Made by a program: the position numbers and the translations under genes. The notes under the pieces were generated by a model. It was not told the DNA's origin and searched no databases. It saw only the letters and a program-made list of their open reading frames with translations. Source: Streptomyces sp. FIT100 (lineage in GTDB: Bacteria > Actinomycetota > Actinomycetes > Streptomycetales > Streptomycetaceae). Taken from it: a DNA stretch of 64,000 nt. Location: the NCBI RefSeq assembly GCF_024584805.1, contig NZ_CP075715.1:3034026-3098025 (forward strand), in the 5' to 3' direction. Every line of letters starts with the position of its first letter. The stretch's first letter is position 1. Positions 1 to 9,590 of this stretch are shown piece after piece.

Positions 1-518
1 AGCCGCCAGGCGCGGTACGCCTCGTCCGTGGTGACCTTCTGCTCCAGGACGGAGGGGATCAGGGACTCCATGACCAGCCCGGTCCGCGTCAGTCGCAGGC
101 CGGGGCGGCGGCGGTGGGTCGCGGCGACGAGCCGGTGGCGGGGCGCGAAGGCGTCCGGGTCGTCGGCGTCGCCGAGCAGCGCGGGCAGCTGCTCCAGCAG
201 CCACTCGGCGCCGGGCCCCCATGCCTGGGCGTGCACGGCTCCGTCGTGCGCGGCGACCCGGAGCGTTCCGGGGCCTGCGGGGGTGCGGGTGGCCCGCCAC
301 ACGGAGCCGTCCGGCGTCGTACGGAACGTGGGGTCCGCGGGGCCGCGGCGCAGCGGCCCGAGCACCAGCCCGAGGTCGAGCGGGCCGGGCGGCGCGTAAC
401 GCCGCTCCTGACCGCCGCCCTGGGCGCGCGCCGCCGCGCGGGGCGCGGGTACGGCGACCTCGCCGCCGCGCGTGGTCGTGCGGGTGACGGCGGGGCGGGG
501 TGCGAAGCGTCCGGCCAC
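1..518 (-). CDS. DNA-3-methyladenine glycosylase family protein (3' end outside window)
   Basis: Reading leftward from a GTG at 518 gives an open frame of about 172 residues that runs off the window edge. A GAGGA ribosome site lies 7 nt upstream of the GTG. The visible part has the actinobacterial AlkA-like pattern: an N-terminal beta-rich half, a segment with PALLGD and DPDAF, then RPGLRLTRTGLVMESL and PSVLEQKVT, where the HhH-GPD repair domain begins. Such enzymes excise alkylated bases in the cytoplasm; the catalytic Asp would lie beyond the edge and cannot be checked. The role is inferred from these motifs. The gene is separate from the sugar-nucleotide gene at 674-1777. Confidence 0.7.
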   Translation of the reverse strand, partial: MAGRFAPRPAVTRTTTRGGEVAVPAPRAAARAQGGGQERRYAPPGPLDLGLVLGPLRRGPADPTFRTTPDGSVWRATRTPAGPGTLRVAAHDGAVHAQAWGPGAEWLLEQLPALLGDADDPDAFAPRHRLVAATHRRRPGLRLTRTGLVMESLIPSVLEQKVTTDEAYRAWR

Positions 519-673
519 AGTGGGGTCCTCGGGGGTTCGGGGTCTCTTCGAGAGTAGGGCCCGCGCCGTACGCCCGTACGCGAACCCCGCCCCGAGCCCT
601 CCCCCGATTCGCGCCTGCCCAGCTGCCGGTTCCGGCTGCCGGTTCCTGCTGCCGGTTCCTGCTGCCGGTCCTC

Positions 674-1777
674 TTACTGGTCGGAGGAGAAGCGGATCGA
701 CCCGGCCGGCAGCGTCGCCTCGCACCACACCCGGACACCGTCCCGCAGCTCGTTGTCCGCGCCGATCACCGCGTCGTCGCCGATCACCGCGTGGGACAGG
801 ACCGTGCGCTCGCCCACCCGGGCTCGGGCGCCGACCAGCGAGTCGGTGACGACCGCACCGGCCGCGACGACCGCGCCGTCCAGGATCGTGCTGCCCGAGA
901 CACGGGCGCCCGCGCCGATCACCGCGCCCGCGCCGACGACCGTGCCGCCGGTCAGCTTGGCGTCGGCGGCGACGGTGGCGGTGGGCAGTACGAGGCGGTC
1001 GCCGCAGCGGCCCGGCACCGCCGGGGACGGGGCGCGGCCGAGCACGAGATCGGCGGAGCCGCGGACGAACGCGTGCGGCGTGCCGAGGTCCAGCCAGTAC
1101 GTGGAGTCGACCATGCCCTGCAGATGCGCACCGGCCGCCAGCAGGTCCGGGAACGTCTCCCGCTCGACCGAGACCGGCCGGCCCGCCGGGATGCTGTCGA
1201 TCACCGAGCGGCGGAAGACGTACGCCCCGGCGTTGATCTGGTCGGTGACGATCTCCTCGGGGGTCTGCGGCTTCTCCAGGAAGGCCGTCACACGGCCGTG
1301 CTCGTCCGTCGGGACGAGGCCGAAGGCGCGCGGGTCCTCGACCCGGGTGAGGTGCAGCGAGACATCGGCGCCGGAGCGCGCGTGCGTGGTGACGAGGCCC
1401 CGGATGTCCAGGCCCGTCAGAATGTCGCCGTTGAAGATCAGTACCGGATCGTCGGAACCGGACCTCAGCCGCGACGCCACGTTCCGGATCGCCCCGCCCG
1501 TGCCGAGCGGCTCCTCCTCCGTCACGTACTCCAGGTGCAGCCCCATCGAGGAGCCGTCGCCGAAGTGCGGCTCGAAGACCTCCGCGAGGTACGACGTCGC
1601 GAGCACGATGTGCTCGACGCCGGCCGCACGCGCTCGCGCCAGCTGGTGGGTGAGGAACGGCACGCCCGCCGCGGGGACCATCGGCTTGGGCGTGTTCACC
1701 GTGAGCGGGCGCAGCCGCGTGCCCTTGCCGCCGACCAGGAGGATCGCTTCTTGGGCCTGAGTCCGGTCCTGAGTCAA
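674..1777 (-). CDS. NDP-sugar pyrophosphorylase, mannose-1-phosphate guanylyltransferase type
   Basis: The 367-residue protein opens with a nucleotidyltransferase fold: LVGGKGTRLRPLT at about residues 14-26 binds the nucleoside triphosphate, TPKPM follows, and a GDILTG segment near 118 carries the metal-binding Asp. Residues about 255-350 form a left-handed beta helix of hexapeptide repeats (VVGAGAVIGAGARV). The family makes GDP-mannose or a related NDP-sugar from sugar-1-phosphate and NTP. I recall three manC-like genes in S. coelicolor, one in this position, so GDP-mannose supply for wall glycans and protein mannosylation is the likely job; the sequence does not prove the substrate. The start is a TTG preceded by AGAAGG, and no better in-frame start is visible. 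Confidence 0.8.
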   Translation of the reverse strand: MTQDRTQAQEAILLVGGKGTRLRPLTVNTPKPMVPAAGVPFLTHQLARARAAGVEHIVLATSYLAEVFEPHFGDGSSMGLHLEYVTEEEPLGTGGAIRNVASRLRSGSDDPVLIFNGDILTGLDIRGLVTTHARSGADVSLHLTRVEDPRAFGLVPTDEHGRVTAFLEKPQTPEEIVTDQINAGAYVFRRSVIDSIPAGRPVSVERETFPDLLAAGAHLQGMVDSTYWLDLGTPHAFVRGSADLVLGRAPSPAVPGRCGDRLVLPTATVAADAKLTGGTVVGAGAVIGAGARVSGSTILDGAVVAAGAVVTDSLVGARARVGERTVLSHAVIGDDAVIGADNELRDGVRVWCEATLPAGSIRFSSDQ

Positions 1778-1901
1778 TGCCTTCTCTGCTTCCTGCTGGG
1801 GCCGGGACGAATCGTGCGTATGACCGGCCAGTGTATGCAGCCCGTTCGTACGGACGTATGCGGTATGGGCGTATGCGGAACGGGCACCGGTGCGACGGGG
1901 C

Positions 1902-3554
1902 TCAGCGGCCCTGGAACTTGGCCGAGGCGCTGCGCGTCGCGCCGAGCTTGCTGTAGAGGCGGCTTCCGGGGCAGTCGGTCTCGAATCCGTCGCGGTGCCC
2001 GGAGATGGTGTTGAGCCTGGCCTGTGTGCCCTTCGTGAACTTGTTGCCGCCTGCGGACGTCAGATACGTCGTCGTCGTCGGATCCACGCCGTACATGCCG
2101 AGCTTCCAGGCGGTGAGCCTGGCCACGGCGGTCAGCACGGCGGCCGGCGGGGTCGTCGCACTGTACGTTCCGAGGACCGCGATGCCCATGCTGTTGCTGT
2201 TGAAACCGCGCGTGTGTGCGCCCAGCACCGCCTTGGCCACGCCCCCCGCACGGCCTTCGTAGATGTTTCCGCACTTGTCGACGGCGAAGTTGTAGCCGAA
2301 GTCGCGCCAGCCGCTGCTCTCCACGTGGTAGCGGTAGATACTGCGCAGAACGGAGGGAGCCTGCGCGCAGGTGTAGCGGTTGCCCGTGGCGCTGTGGTGC
2401 ACGAACGCCGCTTTGATCCCGTTCGTGTACACGAACTGCTTCTCGCGCAGCGTCTCGTCCGCGCCCCAGCCCTTGCGCGTGATGATGCGCGGCCGTGCGC
2501 CGATGTACGGCTTGCGGACTCCGTACAGCCCGGCCTCGCCCTCGGTCTGCGCCTTCGTCTGGGCGGCGATGACATCGGCGCCGAGCGGCGCGAGGTCGGC
2601 GTTCACGGCGGAGGCGGCGGCGGACTCGGCCGTCAGCGCGGCGGCCTGGGCGGGGCCGGCGTCCGACCGGGCACCGCCCGCCGGGAGTTCCCCGTCGCCG
2701 GGAGAGGCCGCGGGGCCCTCGGCGCCCTCGGGTGCGTCGGCTCCGTCTCCGTCGGGCTCTTCGGAGTCCTGGGGGTCTTCGGAGTCCTGGGGGTCTTCGG
2801 ACCCTTCGGCCTCTTCCACCTCCACCTCTTCTTCGAGCACGTCGGGCTCTGCCGACTCTTCGAGTACATCCGGCTCTTCGGAACCGTCGCCCTCTCCAGG
2901 CCCCTGAACCTCCGCCTCCTCGGCCTTGCCCGGGTCGACGAGCTCCAGTCGCAGCCCCTGCGGCAGGGGCGGCGTCACACCGCGCAGCTCCTCGCCGCCG
3001 GGCGCCTCCGGCCGTACGCGCACCTCCACGGCGTCCGACGCACCGACCCACAGCGGCGCGGTCGAGCCGCGCACCGGGCCGCCCTCGGCCCGCTCGGCCG
3101 AGTCCGGGTCGGCGCCGTGCTCGTCGTTGTGGGTCTCCACGTCCTGCCACGCCGACCAGGCGCCGGAGCCGGCGGCGCGGGTGCGCACCTGGACCGTTCC
3201 GTGCAGTGCGGCGTCCACGTCGTCCCAGACCACGCCGACGAGCGAGAAGGCACCGACCTCGCGCGGCGCGAGGCCCTGGACCCCGGATCCGCCTCCGGCC
3301 CGGTACAACCCGGGCAGCGGCTCCAGCGCGAGCGACTGCGTGGAGCCCGGGACATCCGGCGCATCCGTTGCATCCGGTTCACCCGGGACAGTCGACATGC
3401 CTGAAAGATCCGGCACATATGGCACATAAGGTTTCGACGGCGTGGACGGCTGGGACGGCGCGGCCGAGGCGGATGCCCTCGGCAGGCCGAGTACGGGGAT
3501 GACGAGTGCGGCTGTGCACGCGGCGCTGACCGAGGAGGCGAGAAGAGCACGCAT
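1902..3554 (-). CDS. Secreted peptidoglycan-recognition / N-acetylmuramoyl-L-alanine amidase
   Basis: The 550-residue protein starts at the ATG at 3554, because this puts the signal peptide (MRALLASSVSAACTAALVIP, Ala-rich cleavage region) at the N-terminus; an upstream in-frame start at 3611 would bury it. The middle (about residues 50-330) includes a beta-type domain and then an acidic low-complexity linker with repeated EDPQDS. The C-terminal 200 residues are an Amidase_2/PGRP domain. Its likely Zn ligands are His in FVHHSAT, His in GAHTRGF and Cys in DCPGS, with the Tyr in GYNFAVD. It would cleave the muramoyl-alanine bond outside the cell. Its neighbours suggest work on wall glycans alongside the LCP proteins. 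Confidence 0.85.
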   Translation of the reverse strand: MRALLASSVSAACTAALVIPVLGLPRASASAAPSQPSTPSKPYVPYVPDLSGMSTVPGEPDATDAPDVPGSTQSLALEPLPGLYRAGGGSGVQGLAPREVGAFSLVGVVWDDVDAALHGTVQVRTRAAGSGAWSAWQDVETHNDEHGADPDSAERAEGGPVRGSTAPLWVGASDAVEVRVRPEAPGGEELRGVTPPLPQGLRLELVDPGKAEEAEVQGPGEGDGSEEPDVLEESAEPDVLEEEVEVEEAEGSEDPQDSEDPQDSEEPDGDGADAPEGAEGPAASPGDGELPAGGARSDAGPAQAAALTAESAAASAVNADLAPLGADVIAAQTKAQTEGEAGLYGVRKPYIGARPRIITRKGWGADETLREKQFVYTNGIKAAFVHHSATGNRYTCAQAPSVLRSIYRYHVESSGWRDFGYNFAVDKCGNIYEGRAGGVAKAVLGAHTRGFNSNSMGIAVLGTYSATTPPAAVLTAVARLTAWKLGMYGVDPTTTTYLTSAGGNKFTKGTQARLNTISGHRDGFETDCPGSRLYSKLGATRSASAKFQGR

Positions 3555-3682
3555 GCAAGGATCGTCGGCGGTGTGGGCCGTATGCGCCCACCCGGAAAAG
3601 TGACGGTCCATCGAGCCGACCGGGCGACGCCGTCACCGGTACGGCCGCGTCCGCGCCGCCCCCGCGGCGTACCCTTGCGCGG

Positions 3683-4435
3683 GTGAACGCCAGCGACCGC
3701 ACCCCTGCCGACCTGCTGCGATCCGCGCTCGCCGCGGACCCGGCCCGCCCCTTGGTCACCTTCTACGACGACGCCACCGGTGAGCGCGTCGAATTGTCCG
3801 TCGCGACCTTCGCCAATTGGGTGGCCAAAACGGCCAACCTCCTCCAGGACGGGCTGTCCGCCGAGCCCGGCGACCGGCTCGCGCTGCTGCTGCCGGCGCA
3901 CTGGCAGACCGCGGTGTGGCTGCTCGCCTGCTCCTCGGTGGGGGTCGTGGCGGACGTCGGTGGCGACCCGGCGGCGGCGGACCTCGTGGTGAGCGGCCCG
4001 GACACGCTGGATGCGGCGCGCGCCTGCTCCGGTGAGCGGATCGCGCTCGCGCTGCGCCCGCTCGGCGGCCGGTTCCCGCAGCCGCCCGAGGGGTTCGCCG
4101 ACTACGCGGTGGAGGTCCCGGGCCAGGGCGACCGCTTCGCCCCGTACGTGCCGGTCGGCCCGGACGACCCGGCGCTCGCCGTCGCGGGTACCGAGCTGAC
4201 GGGCGCCCAGCTCGTCGACCGCGCTCGCGCCGACGCCGCCGCGCTGGGCCTGGCCGCCGGGTCACGGCTGCTGTCGGGGCGTGCGTACGAGACCTGGGAC
4301 GGGTTGTCGGCCGGGCTGTACGCCCCGCTCGCCTCCGGTGGCTCGGTCGTCCTCTGCCGCAATCTGGACCAACTGTCCCCGGAGGGCCTGGAGAAGCGCG
4401 TCGCGAGCGAGCGGGTCACCGGCAGCGCGCCGTGA
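3683..4435 (+). CDS. TIGR03089 family protein (acyl-adenylate-like fold, function unknown)
   Basis: The 250-residue protein starts at a GTG. It resembles the N-terminal part of AMP-forming acyl-CoA synthetases (TFYDDATGERVELS, then ANWVAKTANLL and GDRLALLLPAHW). It lacks the phosphate-binding Thr-Ser-Gly-rich motif and the whole C-terminal lid, so it is unlikely to be an active ligase. Actinobacterial genomes carry this short family as TIGR03089, with no known activity that I can name. It is divergent from the amidase gene and lies 125 bp before the first LCP gene, which suggests an envelope association, but only by position. Confidence 0.75.
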   Translation: MNASDRTPADLLRSALAADPARPLVTFYDDATGERVELSVATFANWVAKTANLLQDGLSAEPGDRLALLLPAHWQTAVWLLACSSVGVVADVGGDPAAADLVVSGPDTLDAARACSGERIALALRPLGGRFPQPPEGFADYAVEVPGQGDRFAPYVPVGPDDPALAVAGTELTGAQLVDRARADAAALGLAAGSRLLSGRAYETWDGLSAGLYAPLASGGSVVLCRNLDQLSPEGLEKRVASERVTGSAP

Positions 4436-4559
4436 CGGGCCCGCCGGCGTCCACCCGTTCGGCCCACTGAGGGCCCACCCCTCAGGCCCGAGTCCGGACT
4501 CCGGGAGATCATCGCGGTACAGCGGTACCTCTGCACCCACCGCGAGGACGGACCCAGAA

Positions 4560-5753
4560 GTGACCGACAGCGCTGGCACGCCCGCCGGACCGGGCGCCCC
4601 GGCGGGCCGCGCCGACTCCGTCGTCCCGCCCCGGCGGCGCCGCTGGCTGCGCTGGGCCGCGCTCGGGGTCTCGGTCCTGCTCCTCGCCGTCGCCGGGGTC
4701 AGCTGGTGGCTCTACCGGAAGCTCGACGACAACATCACCACGGACATCACCACCGCCGAGGAGCTGGAGCGGTACGAGAGGGAACGTCCGCACCCCGCGC
4801 CGCACGGCGCCATGAACGTCCTGCTGATCGGATCCGACACCCGCGCGGGGGCCGAGAACCGCAAGTACGGCCGCGCGCAGGGGCAGCGCTCCGACACCAC
4901 CATCCTGCTGCATCTCGCCGGTGACCGGCGCAGCACGACGGCGGTGTCCATCCCGCGCGACCTGCTGGTGGACATCCCCAGCTGCCGTACGGCGCAGGGG
5001 GCCCGCACCCCGGAGGCGTACACCCAGTTCAACGTCGCCTACCAGTACGGCGGCGCCGCCTGCACCATCCGTACCGTCGAGCAGCTGACCGGGGTGCGGA
5101 TCGACCACCACATGGTGATCGACTTCCACGGCTTCAAGGACATGGTCGACGCCGTGGACGGGGTCGAGGTCTGCCTGCGGGAGCCGATCGACGACAAGGC
5201 CGCCCATCTGAAGCTGAAGGCGGGCCGCCAGACCCTGGACGGCGAGCAGGCCCTCGGTTTCGTGCGCGCCCGCAAGTCGCTCGGCAACGGCAGCGACACC
5301 GACCGCATGGGCCGGCAGCAGCAGTTCCTCGGCGCACTCTTCAACAAGGTGCAGAGCAACGGCGTCCTGCTGAATCCGACCAGGCTCTACCCGGTGCTCG
5401 ACGCGGCGACCAGATCGATCACCACGGACCCGGGTCTCGCCTCGCTGAAGGACCTCTACGACCTCACCCGCTCGATGCGCGGCGTGCCACCGGAGAACGT
5501 GCGCTTCCTCACAGTGCCCCGCAAGCCGTACCCGCCGGACCCGAACCGCGACGAACTGTCCGAGCCCAAGGCGAGCGCGCTCTTCGAGCGGCTGCGCAAG
5601 GACGAACCGGTGGCCGTGGCCAGGCCGGATGCGACAGCGAGCACCGGTACGGCGACGGAGCGGGACGAGAACGCGGACGGATCGGGCGCCTCGGACCGTC
5701 GCGCCACGCCGACTTTTTCCGGCACCGACGCGGCTTCCGGCATGTGCGGCTGA
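4560..5753 (+). CDS. LCP family protein 1 (LytR-CpsA-Psr)
   Basis: The 397-residue protein starts at a GTG with a GAGGACGG site upstream. A cationic stretch (PPRRRRWLRW) precedes one membrane segment at about residues 30-48, so the rest is extracytoplasmic. The LCP catalytic domain covers about 80-310 and shows the family landmarks: NVLLIGSDTR, VSIPRDLLVDIP (pyrophosphate-binding Arg and Asp), FNVAYQYGG, and FVRARK followed by SDTDRMGRQQQF. LCP proteins transfer undecaprenyl-linked glycopolymers onto peptidoglycan. It lacks the C-terminal LytR_C domain found in the next two genes and ends in a Ser/Thr-rich tail. It is the first of five LCP genes here; which polymer each attaches cannot be read from sequence. 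Confidence 0.9.
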   Translation: MTDSAGTPAGPGAPAGRADSVVPPRRRRWLRWAALGVSVLLLAVAGVSWWLYRKLDDNITTDITTAEELERYERERPHPAPHGAMNVLLIGSDTRAGAENRKYGRAQGQRSDTTILLHLAGDRRSTTAVSIPRDLLVDIPSCRTAQGARTPEAYTQFNVAYQYGGAACTIRTVEQLTGVRIDHHMVIDFHGFKDMVDAVDGVEVCLREPIDDKAAHLKLKAGRQTLDGEQALGFVRARKSLGNGSDTDRMGRQQQFLGALFNKVQSNGVLLNPTRLYPVLDAATRSITTDPGLASLKDLYDLTRSMRGVPPENVRFLTVPRKPYPPDPNRDELSEPKASALFERLRKDEPVAVARPDATASTGTATERDENADGSGASDRRATPTFSGTDAASGMCG

Positions 5754-5979
5754 AGCGATCCTCGAAGTCAAGGCTTCGGTCCACGGCCTTTGCGCTGATT
5801 GCCCGGTTGTAAGGTGCGTGGAATTTCTCACGCACGTCGCTCGGCGTTGAACTGGACGGATAGTGTGACGCGATCCGGTGAATTCGGCCGCAAGGCCCGT
5901 ACAACCGGATGGACGAACCGAGCGTCTCACGGGGGGAGGGAGACGCCTCGCGTGGCACCGACGGAGGACTCAAGCAACC

Positions 5980-7752
5980 GTGGACGCGCAGAGCCGAGGG
6001 CGGGCGGACGAGATCGACCCCGCCGACCAGTGGGTCCTGAACCCGCAGACCGGCAACTACGAACTGCGACTGGACCGCTCCGCACCGCAGTCGACAGCTT
6101 CCTCCTCCAGAGGCGCCGGCGCAAGGAGGGCACCGGCCCCCCGGACCCCCGAGCCGGGGCCGGAGCAGGGCGCCGCGACACCGCGCCGCAGGTCGGCAGC
6201 GTCCGGCGCCGAGGCGCCGGTGCAGCGCGGCCGCCGGGGCGGTGAGGCGCCGGGCCGTGCCGCGCAGCAGCAGGCCGGCCGCCGCAAGCGCAAGCAGGCC
6301 AGGTCGGGCAAGCGGAAGGTGCTGCTCTGGACCGGCGGCACGCTCGCGCTGCTCATGATGGGGACGGCGACCGCCGGATACCTCTACTACGAGCACCTGA
6401 ACTCCAACATCACGTCGTTCTCCGACGACGGCGCGGGCACCGGCGGCTTCAGCAAGGACCGGGCGATCAACATCCTGCTGATCGGCACGGACAAGCGCAC
6501 GGGCGAGGGCAACGAGAAGTACGGCGACAAGAACAGCCCCGGTCACGCGGACACCACAGTGCTGCTGCACGTCTCCAAGGACCGTACGAACGCCACCGCG
6601 TTGAGCATTCCCCGTGACCTCATCACGGACATCCCGGACTGCGAGACCACCCAGGAGGACGGCACCAAGGAGACGATCCCCGGGCAGACGGGCCGCCGGT
6701 TCAACGAGAGCCTCGGCCAGTCGGGCCGTACGCCGAGCTGCACGATGCGCACGGTCACGGAGATGACCGGGATCAAGCTGGACCACTTCATGGTGGCCGA
6801 CTTCAACGCGGTCAAGACGCTGACGACCGCTGTCGACGGGGTGCCGATCTGCCTCGCCAAGGACATAAAGGACACGGACTCCAAGCTCGACCTGCCGGCC
6901 GGTGAGCACGAGATCCAGGGCGAGGAGGCGCTCGCCTTCGTCCGCACCCGGCACGCGGTCGGCTTCGGCGGGGACCTGGACCGCATCAAGCTCCAGCAGC
7001 AGTTCCTCAGCTCCCTGATGCGCAAGCTGAAGTCGAACGACACCCTCACGAGCCCCACCAAGCTGTTCAAGCTGGCCGAGGCCGCGACCGAGGCGCTGAC
7101 CGTCGATGACAAGATCAGCGACATCTCCAAGCTCCGCGATCTCGGACTGGAGCTGGGCAAGTTCGACATGAAGAACCTGACCTTCGCCACCGTGCCCGTC
7201 GTCGACAACCCGAACGAGCCGGTGGGCCGCAAGGCCACCGTCGTCCTCGAAGCGGAGAAGGCGGACGCCCTCTTCTCCATGGTCAAGAACGACGTCTCGC
7301 TCACCGAGGTCGAGCAGAAGAAGAAGGACGCCCAGCAGGCGGCCAAGGACAAGCAGCAGGCGCTGCTCAAGGGCGAGCGGGCAGAGGCGTCGGACATACG
7401 CGTCGACGTCTTCAACGGCGGCGGCCCTCAGGGCTCGGCGCAGAAGACCCTCGACTGGCTGCAGAACGACGAAGGGGTGTTCAAGTCCACCAACAAGGGA
7501 AACGCGCCCGCCGACGTGGCCAGGACGCAACTGGAGTACGCACCCAATCAGGCCGACCAGGCCCGCAAGCTGGCGGATCTGATGGGCCTGCCGGCTTCGG
7601 CGCTGAAGCCCGGCACCACGGACGCCCAGGGCCTCGAAGCGATGACGCTGACCCTCGGCCCCGACTTCCGGGGCGCGGGAGTGCCGATCACCGGGCCGGC
7701 GAAGGCTCCGGAGAACGCGGTCACGGCAGACAAGCAGGTATGCGCCAAGTAA
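5980..7752 (+). CDS. LCP family protein 2 with LytR_C domain
   Basis: The GTG at 5980 gives 590 residues and is chosen because a GGAGG lies about 12 nt upstream and because DPADQWVLNPQTG close to the N-terminus is typical of Streptomyces LCP proteins; the open frame extends further up without a ribosome site. A long basic, Pro/Ala-rich cytoplasmic part leads to a membrane segment near residues 106-126. The LCP domain follows with NILLIGTDKR, LSIPRDLITDIPDC, RFNESLGQ and FVRTRH plus GDLDRIKLQQQF. Residues about 470-570 form a LytR_C domain beginning at RVDVFNG. A Lys/Gln-rich helix (about 445-465) separates the two. Predicted role: glycopolymer-to-peptidoglycan ligase. Confidence 0.9.
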   Translation: MDAQSRGRADEIDPADQWVLNPQTGNYELRLDRSAPQSTASSSRGAGARRAPAPRTPEPGPEQGAATPRRRSAASGAEAPVQRGRRGGEAPGRAAQQQAGRRKRKQARSGKRKVLLWTGGTLALLMMGTATAGYLYYEHLNSNITSFSDDGAGTGGFSKDRAINILLIGTDKRTGEGNEKYGDKNSPGHADTTVLLHVSKDRTNATALSIPRDLITDIPDCETTQEDGTKETIPGQTGRRFNESLGQSGRTPSCTMRTVTEMTGIKLDHFMVADFNAVKTLTTAVDGVPICLAKDIKDTDSKLDLPAGEHEIQGEEALAFVRTRHAVGFGGDLDRIKLQQQFLSSLMRKLKSNDTLTSPTKLFKLAEAATEALTVDDKISDISKLRDLGLELGKFDMKNLTFATVPVVDNPNEPVGRKATVVLEAEKADALFSMVKNDVSLTEVEQKKKDAQQAAKDKQQALLKGERAEASDIRVDVFNGGGPQGSAQKTLDWLQNDEGVFKSTNKGNAPADVARTQLEYAPNQADQARKLADLMGLPASALKPGTTDAQGLEAMTLTLGPDFRGAGVPITGPAKAPENAVTADKQVCAK

Positions 7753-7819
7753 CGGCGGACAACGGCTCGGAAGGCGGCTCATGGGGAGAGCCAGAGCCTG
7801 ACAACAGGGGGTTCTAGGG

Positions 7820-9514
7820 GTGGGACAAGGCAGTGTGCGTGGGGAGGGAACGCGGGATCGCGTCCGGCACGCAGACGAGCGGGGCTGGGACGACGGCCTG
7901 TACGAGGAGGGGCCGGGCGGTGGCGCGGACCGCGACGAGAAGGGCCGGGCCGCTGTGCCGCCCGCCCGCTCGGCGGGGTCCGGACGGCCCGGCGGCGGCC
8001 CGCCCCCGCGCGTACGGCGCGGGAAACGGCGGGTGCTGCGCTGGGTCGCGTCCGTCCTCTCCCTGCTGATAATCGGCACGGCGGGCGCCGGATACCTCTA
8101 CTACCGCCATCTCAACGGCAACATCAAGAAGGCCGAACTCAACCTCGGCAAGCAGGCGATGGTCGAGCACAGGGCGAACTCCGCCGGCCAGACCCCGCTC
8201 AACATCCTGCTGATCGGCTCCGACGCCCGCGACTCCAAGGCGAACCAGAAGCTCGGCGGCGCACGGGAGACCTTCGACGGACCGCCGCTCGCGGACGTCC
8301 AGATGCTCGTCCATCTCTCCGCGGACCGCAGCAACATCTCCGTGATCAGCATGCCGCGGGACACCGTCCTGAAGATCCCCGAGTGCCAGGACCCGGAGAG
8401 CGGCAAGACCTACCCGGCGACGGGCTGGACCCTCACCAACGAGTCGCTCAACCGCGGCGGCCCCGGCTGCACGGTGGCCGCCTGGTACGAGCTCACCGGC
8501 ATCACCATCGACCACTTCATGATGGTCGACTTCGCGGGCGTCGTGTCGATGGCCGACGCGATCGGCGGCGTCCCCGTCTGTGTGAGGGACAACGTCCACT
8601 CGCACACGTCCGACGGCAAGGGCTCCGGTCTCAAGCTGCGCGAGGGCACGCACCCCGTGAAGGGCGAGCAGGCGCTGCAGTGGCTGCGTACCCGCTACGG
8701 CTTCGAGGACGGCACCGACCTGGCCCGTACCCACGCCCAGCACATGTACATGAACTCGATGGTCCGGGAGCTGCGCAAGAACACCAAGCTCACGGACCCC
8801 GTCAAGCTGCGCAAGCTCGCCGAGGCCGCCACGTCGGCGCTCACGGTGGACACCGGCCTGGACACCGTGGGGAAGCTCTACGGCCTCGCCGAGGAGCTCC
8901 AGAGGGTGCCGACCGACCGCATCACCATGACGACGATGCCGAACTTCTACTCCACGAGGCCCGGTTTCCAGGGCAAGGTGGAGCCGAAGCAGCCGGACGC
9001 CGAGCAGCTGTTCCGGATGGTCCGTGAGGACATCCCGCTGGACGGCAAGGCGTCCAAGCGCAAGCCCGCCGCCGAGACGAAGGACGCCGCCGCGCCCGCC
9101 GACGAGATCGGCGTGATGGTGCGCAACGGCACCTACACCGCCGAACTGGGGTCGGTGCGGGGCCGGGCGACGGAGGTCGCGGAGGTACTCGACGGCAAGG
9201 GCTTCACGGAGGCGAAGGCCGACACGCAGTCCGATCCGCAGGACCGGACGGTCGTGTACTACCCGAGCGTCGATCTGGAGGGCGACGCCCAGGCGGTCGC
9301 GAAGGCGCTCGGCATACCGGTGGCGTCGGTGAAGAAGTCCACCGAGGTGTCGGGGGTGACGCTGGTGGTCGGCGCCGACTGGCGCGAGGGCGCCGCGTAC
9401 CCGAAGGACGCCGCCACGCAGGACGACGGCAAGGCGCCCGAGTCCGCACGCCCGCTCAACGGCGGGGACGACACGGCCTGTATGGACGTGCAGCCCGGGT
9501 TCACCTGGGAGTGA
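7820..9514 (+). CDS. LCP family protein 3 with LytR_C domain
   Basis: This 564-residue protein lies 67 bp after LCP2 on the same strand and probably in the same transcript. A charged N-terminus is followed by a basic PRVRRGKRR stretch and a membrane segment at about residues 77-94. The catalytic domain has NILLIGSDAR, ISMPRDTVLKIPEC, TNESLNRGG and WLRTRY plus GTDLARTHAQHM. The last of these departs from the usual Asp-x-x-Arg-x-x-Gln-Gln pattern (Ala for Asp-side neighbours, His-Met at the end), so its substrate may differ from its paralogues. A LytR_C domain (VMVRNGTYT onward) closes the protein. A perfect bidirectional hairpin ends the gene 12 bp downstream. Confidence 0.88.
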   Translation: MGQGSVRGEGTRDRVRHADERGWDDGLYEEGPGGGADRDEKGRAAVPPARSAGSGRPGGGPPPRVRRGKRRVLRWVASVLSLLIIGTAGAGYLYYRHLNGNIKKAELNLGKQAMVEHRANSAGQTPLNILLIGSDARDSKANQKLGGARETFDGPPLADVQMLVHLSADRSNISVISMPRDTVLKIPECQDPESGKTYPATGWTLTNESLNRGGPGCTVAAWYELTGITIDHFMMVDFAGVVSMADAIGGVPVCVRDNVHSHTSDGKGSGLKLREGTHPVKGEQALQWLRTRYGFEDGTDLARTHAQHMYMNSMVRELRKNTKLTDPVKLRKLAEAATSALTVDTGLDTVGKLYGLAEELQRVPTDRITMTTMPNFYSTRPGFQGKVEPKQPDAEQLFRMVREDIPLDGKASKRKPAAETKDAAAPADEIGVMVRNGTYTAELGSVRGRATEVAEVLDGKGFTEAKADTQSDPQDRTVVYYPSVDLEGDAQAVAKALGIPVASVKKSTEVSGVTLVVGADWREGAAYPKDAATQDDGKAPESARPLNGGDDTACMDVQPGFTWE

Positions 9515-9526
9515 TGACGGCGGTAC

Positions 9527-9564
9527 GCAAGGGGCCCCGGGTGCGTGCACCCGGGGCCCCTTGC
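9527..9564. terminator. Bidirectional hairpin terminator between LCP3 and GT2
   Basis: A perfect 18-bp stem with a 2-nt loop sits in the 76 bp between two convergent genes. The outer stem is GCAAGGGGCCCC and its complement. Position and strength support termination from both sides, although no long T run follows. Confidence 0.8.
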
Positions 9565-9590
9565 ATCGACCGGACTCGCGCCGGCCCGGC